NCBI GenBank assembly: GCA_964476245.1
Contig: CAYYYW010000010.1
Coordinates: 1 to 32,421 of the forward strand
Direction: 5' to 3'
Length of the DNA: 32,421 nucleotides
Origin: CAYYYW01 sp964476245
Lineage (GTDB): Bacteria; Patescibacteriota; Microgenomatia; UBA1406; HO2-37-13b
Positions 29,604 to 32,421 of the stretch are shown piece after piece (position 1 is the first letter of the stretch; the number at the start of each line of letters is the position of its first letter). A program made the translations under genes and the position numbers. The notes under the pieces are model-generated. The model worked only from the letters and a program-made list of their open reading frames with translations, did no database searches and was not told where the DNA came from.

Positions 29604-29771
29604 AGCTGTAACAAGCTAAATAACCGTTAAGTGCGTAATATCAAATCCGCTAGATCAAAATGCGAAAAATGCGGATTTTTTGTTCTGCCACTTGTGACGA
29701 AGCACTCGTGCTATGCTTCCCAACTTTCTCGCATTGGCAGGTAACAAAAAAGACGCGTTTGAGCATAAGAA
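29604..29771. other. Intergenic region holding element C
   Basis: No gene. It is mostly filled by element C (29654-29766). An extra pairing AAATCCGC (29643-29650) with GCGGATTT (29671-29678) would compete with the main stem. Confidence 0.5.
29654..29766. repeat. Structured element C, full copy 2
   Basis: Stem B: ATGCG-GA-TTTTTTGTT...TGCCA pairs with TGGCA...AACAAAAAA-GA-CGCGT. Compared with 13761-13866, GGCCA/TGGCC is replaced by TGCCA/TGGCA, so pairing is kept. The second pairing AATGCG/CGCATT interlocks with stem B. The central part is variable. Confidence 0.7.
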
Positions 29772-30902
29772 CTATTCAACAGGATTTGATATAACTCCTG
29801 TAATTATTTCCAATAATTTTTCAGTAAAATCTCTCCATTTAAAAATAACTCCTTCTTTTGGTCTCTTATTCCTATCATACCTGTTGACTCTCTCTGCCTC
29901 CCCAACCATTAATTGGACAATCTCTCGCTCATTTTTACCAACCAACAAATTATCAAACTTGTCTTCAAACTCATGATAAATTGGTAAGTCATTAACGATT
30001 GCTTTCTTGCCAAACGATAAGGCTTCCAAAACCGGAAAACAAAATCCCTCTTCGTGAGAAAAATTAAGCAAGGCCGTAGCCTTCAGGTAGTAATTAACTA
30101 ATTCGTCATCAGAAATATTGTTTAAGAATATCACCTTTCTTTTAATTTTTTTATAATCACCATTTGTTAATAGACTATTAAAATATTCCTCTTCTTTTTC
30201 TCCAATCAATATCAGGTAATATTTCTTTTCCGGTGATAGTTGTAAAAATTGATAAAATCGTTTAAACAATCCCTCAATGTTTTTTATTGGTTTAATCACC
30301 CCAACGTAAAGAAAATATTTAAACTTAATTAATTGATTAATTAAGTTTTTTCCCGCAAAATGATCCAGTCCTGGGTAAAGACGAACTATTTTTTTCTCAT
30401 CGGCAGAAAAATATTTTGTAATTTGTTTTTTAGAATAATCAGATAAAGTAATTATTTTGTCGGCCAATTTCATTACCCTTGTAAGATTATTTTTCAATTT
30501 TTTAGGATTGGAATAGAATTGAGGATATTTTATAAAACCCAAGTCATATAAAAAAACTACCCTCTTTGTATTAATTAAACTGATCAAGGATGGTAAATAG
30601 CCGGAAAATCCTAAGAAAAGGCTATTTCTGTCTTTGATAAACTGAATAGGAAGAAAGATCGAAGCGAAAAATTTTTCAGGCAATCTTATGAAATTTATAT
30701 TCGCGACTTTCTTCTTAAGCTCGCTTTTTCCAAAATAATAATAATTAAAAATATAATCTTCACTTTTTAATTTGCCGATTTCCCTTAAAAACGAATCAAC
30801 TATTCTTTTAATACCACTGTCCACTTTACCAAAAGAGACAAAATCCCCACCGTCGATTCCAATTCTAATTAGTCTTTTTTTTGAATTTGAGAAAGATGGC
30901 AT
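29772..30902 (-). CDS. Family 4 glycosyltransferase (mannosyltransferase-like)
   Basis: GT-B fold enzyme of 376 residues. The N-terminal part contains GIDGGDFVSFGKVDSGIKRIV, then RVVFLYDLGFIKYPQ and DKIITLSDYSKKQI. The C-terminal part contains YFLYVGVIKPIKNIEGL, NNISDDELVNYYLKATALLNFS and HEEGFCFPVLEALSFGKKAIV, matching the E-x7-E pattern of family 4 enzymes that build O-chains (WbaZ/MtfB-like). It overlaps the upstream GT2 by 38 nt, so the two are probably translated together. No repeat insertion was noticed. Confidence 0.88.
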   Translation of the reverse strand: MPSFSNSKKRLIRIGIDGGDFVSFGKVDSGIKRIVDSFLREIGKLKSEDYIFNYYYFGKSELKKKVANINFIRLPEKFFASIFLPIQFIKDRNSLFLGFSGYLPSLISLINTKRVVFLYDLGFIKYPQFYSNPKKLKNNLTRVMKLADKIITLSDYSKKQITKYFSADEKKIVRLYPGLDHFAGKNLINQLIKFKYFLYVGVIKPIKNIEGLFKRFYQFLQLSPEKKYYLILIGEKEEEYFNSLLTNGDYKKIKRKVIFLNNISDDELVNYYLKATALLNFSHEEGFCFPVLEALSFGKKAIVNDLPIYHEFEDKFDNLLVGKNEREIVQLMVGEAERVNRYDRNKRPKEGVIFKWRDFTEKLLEIITGVISNPVE

Positions 30903-31686
30903 ATAAATAAATTAAACTGACGTGGGAAGCAAAATTAAACGCCGCTAAAACACCAAAATAACCATCCAAAATTCCTTTGCCGCGAATTAAAGAAATAAAA
31001 AAAAGATCAAAGAAGCGATAAATGGCATTAAATAGAAGATAGCCGAGATTTTTATTAACAAAACTTTGCCCATGCATTTTTGACAAAGGAAAAAGATACT
31101 TTACGCCCAAAAGCGAAAATAATTTTTTCTTATATTGATGATGATAAATGTCAACTTCTCTGCAGTAATACATTTTGTTGGAGGGAATATTCGGTATCTC
31201 ATGAGGTGTATCAATGTATCGATACATTTTTTTAAAAAGTCTTAATTGAAAATCAGGGTAAAACAATCCATACTTAAGGTAATCATTTTGCCCATCTCCA
31301 TAATAATTTCGCCGCGCTAACCAAAAACCATCATATTGATTTTTTTTCTTCATCCAAATATCCAACAACCTATCTCTGTTTTTTTCGGTTAAAACTTCAT
31401 CGGAATCAATAAATAAAACCCAGTTAGAAGTTATTTTGGTCAAAGCATACTCTCTTAATAATTTTAGGTTTTTTACTTTGTAAACATGTATCTTTTTCGT
31501 ATATCTCTGCGCTATCAAAACAGTATTATCAACACTTCCATTATCAACAAGAACTATCTCTTTGAAACTTTTTAAACTTTCAAACGTTCTTCCTATCGTC
31601 TTCTCGGCATTCAAACAAATAATAGCTACTGTAGGCTCTTCTTGATGATTTTTGTTGTCTATAGTCCGTAGACTTTTACCGTTCAT
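30865..31686 (-). CDS. Family 2 glycosyltransferase
   Basis: GT-A fold enzyme of 273 residues. VAIICLNAEKTIGRTFESL, KEIVLVDNGSVDNT, the DxD-type WVLFIDSDEVLTEK, and FWLARRNYYGDG are visible. The C-terminal region is hydrophobic and basic, so a membrane association is likely. A short KS/LKSF heptad-like stretch (31565-31590) may be repeat-derived. It overlaps the next gene on its strand by 38 nt. The start codon lies only 22 nt from the divergent GT2 gene, so the promoters of both genes must lie inside the coding regions. Confidence 0.87.
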   Translation of the reverse strand: MNGKSLRTIDNKNHQEEPTVAIICLNAEKTIGRTFESLKSFKEIVLVDNGSVDNTVLIAQRYTKKIHVYKVKNLKLLREYALTKITSNWVLFIDSDEVLTEKNRDRLLDIWMKKKNQYDGFWLARRNYYGDGQNDYLKYGLFYPDFQLRLFKKMYRYIDTPHEIPNIPSNKMYYCREVDIYHHQYKKKLFSLLGVKYLFPLSKMHGQSFVNKNLGYLLFNAIYRFFDLFFISLIRGKGILDGYFGVLAAFNFASHVSLIYLYAIFLKFKKKTN

Positions 31687-31708
31687 CTTGTTATCAATTT
31701 TACCAAAT

Positions 31709-32421
31709 ATGATTGCGATTATTATCGTTCATTACGGCAAAATTGAAACAACTCTCAACTGCCTATATTCTATTGCAAAACAAACTACCTTAAACGATTT
31801 AAAGAATCTCATCGTTGTCAACAACTCTCAAACGGACATTGGAAAAATCATTAAAAAAAAATTTAAGCAGGTTCCCATAATTAACAATTCAAAAAACTTA
31901 GGCTATGCGGCAGCGGTTAATATCGGTATAAAGTTAGCTATTAAAGATAACTCGCAATTAAGACACCCCCGAGTGCAATTTTTTTTAATTCTTAACAACG
32001 ACATAATTGTTAAAAAAAATTTTCTTAAAAACCTTCTTTATTATGCTAAAAAACATCGTCTGGATATCACTAGCCCAAAAATTTTAGATCAAAATGGTAA
32101 TATCTGGTTTGACGGAGGTGAGATTGATAAAAACCGTTTTACCGCCGGCCACAAAAAAGGCAAAACCGACTTTCTTTCGGGATGTTGTCTTCTGATAAAA
32201 AAGCATGTTTTTGAGAAAATTGGATTTTTTGACGAACAATATTTTATGTATTATGAGGATGTTGATTTTTGTTTTCGGGCAATAAAAGCAGGATTTAAAT
32301 TAGAGATTGACAATAAAACAACAGTCTATCATCATGTTAAACGAACTAAAAAAGGAATAAAACTGATGGAATATTATTTAGCTCGCAATCACCTTCTTTT
32401 TCTCAAAAAACATGCGCCGCT
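31709..32421 (+). CDS. Family 2 glycosyltransferase, partial (rhamnosyltransferase-like)
   Basis: The frame starts at ATG 31709 (MIAIIIVHYGKIETTLNCL) and is open to the window end (237 codons). The fold markers are NLIVVNNSQTD, NNSKNLGYAAAVNIGIK, the DxD-equivalent FLILNNDIIV, and the acceptor-side motif FLSGCCLLIKKHVFEKIGF followed by FDEQYFMYYEDVDFCFRA. These are typical of WbbL/rhamnosyltransferase-type GT2 enzymes. The 3' end lies outside the window. It is divergent from the neighbouring GT2 gene. Confidence 0.9.
   Translation, partial: MIAIIIVHYGKIETTLNCLYSIAKQTTLNDLKNLIVVNNSQTDIGKIIKKKFKQVPIINNSKNLGYAAAVNIGIKLAIKDNSQLRHPRVQFFLILNNDIIVKKNFLKNLLYYAKKHRLDITSPKILDQNGNIWFDGGEIDKNRFTAGHKKGKTDFLSGCCLLIKKHVFEKIGFFDEQYFMYYEDVDFCFRAIKAGFKLEIDNKTTVYHHVKRTKKGIKLMEYYLARNHLLFLKKHAP

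Noticed and set aside
29713..29976. Open frame on + overlapping a glycosyltransferase and element C
   Set aside because: Antisense to a clear GT4 gene; no family features.

Overview
The window looks like a chromosomal scaffold piece from an uncultivated, AT-rich bacterium with a reduced genome, most likely a Patescibacteria/CPR lineage and probably Microgenomates-like. This placement is inferred from gene content and style: a minimal F-type ATPase with a shortened delta subunit, an F420-ligase-like (CofE) domain fused to AsnB, a LysM and Ig-like surface set, many family 2 and 4 glycosyltransferases, and dense small palindromic repeats. A run of 100 N marks a scaffold join at 1180-1279.

Layout. 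1-968 (-) is the 5' third of a 23S rRNA gene, preceded on its own strand by a boxA-like spacer and tRNA-Ala(UGC). 1407-7832 (-) is a complete atp operon (atpZ/I-like, B, E, F, H, A, G, D, C), with dnaE (7843-11079) directly upstream on the same strand. 11235-18309 (-) is an amidation cluster: asnB-cofE fusion, gatC, gatA, nadE, gatB. 18426-22005 (-) holds htpX, lemA and a PolX/PHP polymerase. 22008-23391 (+) is a tRNA region with a LysM protein; two tRNA genes there are interrupted, each with a complete second tRNA inside. 23450-25578 (-) encodes a membrane-anchored SNase-like nuclease, a triple zinc-ribbon protein and a methyltransferase. tRNA-Thr(CGU) and an Ig-like membrane protein follow on +. 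26368-32421 is a surface-glycan locus: an O-antigen-ligase/polymerase-like protein and five glycosyltransferases, the last on + and cut by the window end.

The most unusual feature is a community of small structured repeats of several families. They sit between genes, inside essential protein genes in frame (gatB, asnB, polX, glycosyltransferases), at both ends of nadE, inside tRNA genes and at tips of 23S rRNA helices. Several families keep their base pairing while the paired bases differ between copies. Examples are the 30-nt element encoding VGTGxxPVRT-type peptides, the 87/141-nt element at 12709 and 19350, and the ~110-nt element at 13761 and 29654. This resembles, in principle, the Rickettsia palindromic elements that insert into genes. 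No transposase is visible, so any mobilisation would act in trans. No CRISPR array, phage or integrase was seen.

How the genes work together: the ATPase supplies energy coupling; AsnB, GatCAB and NadE all perform ATP-dependent amide chemistry; LemA and HtpX are a common envelope-maintenance pair; the right-hand third builds surface glycan.
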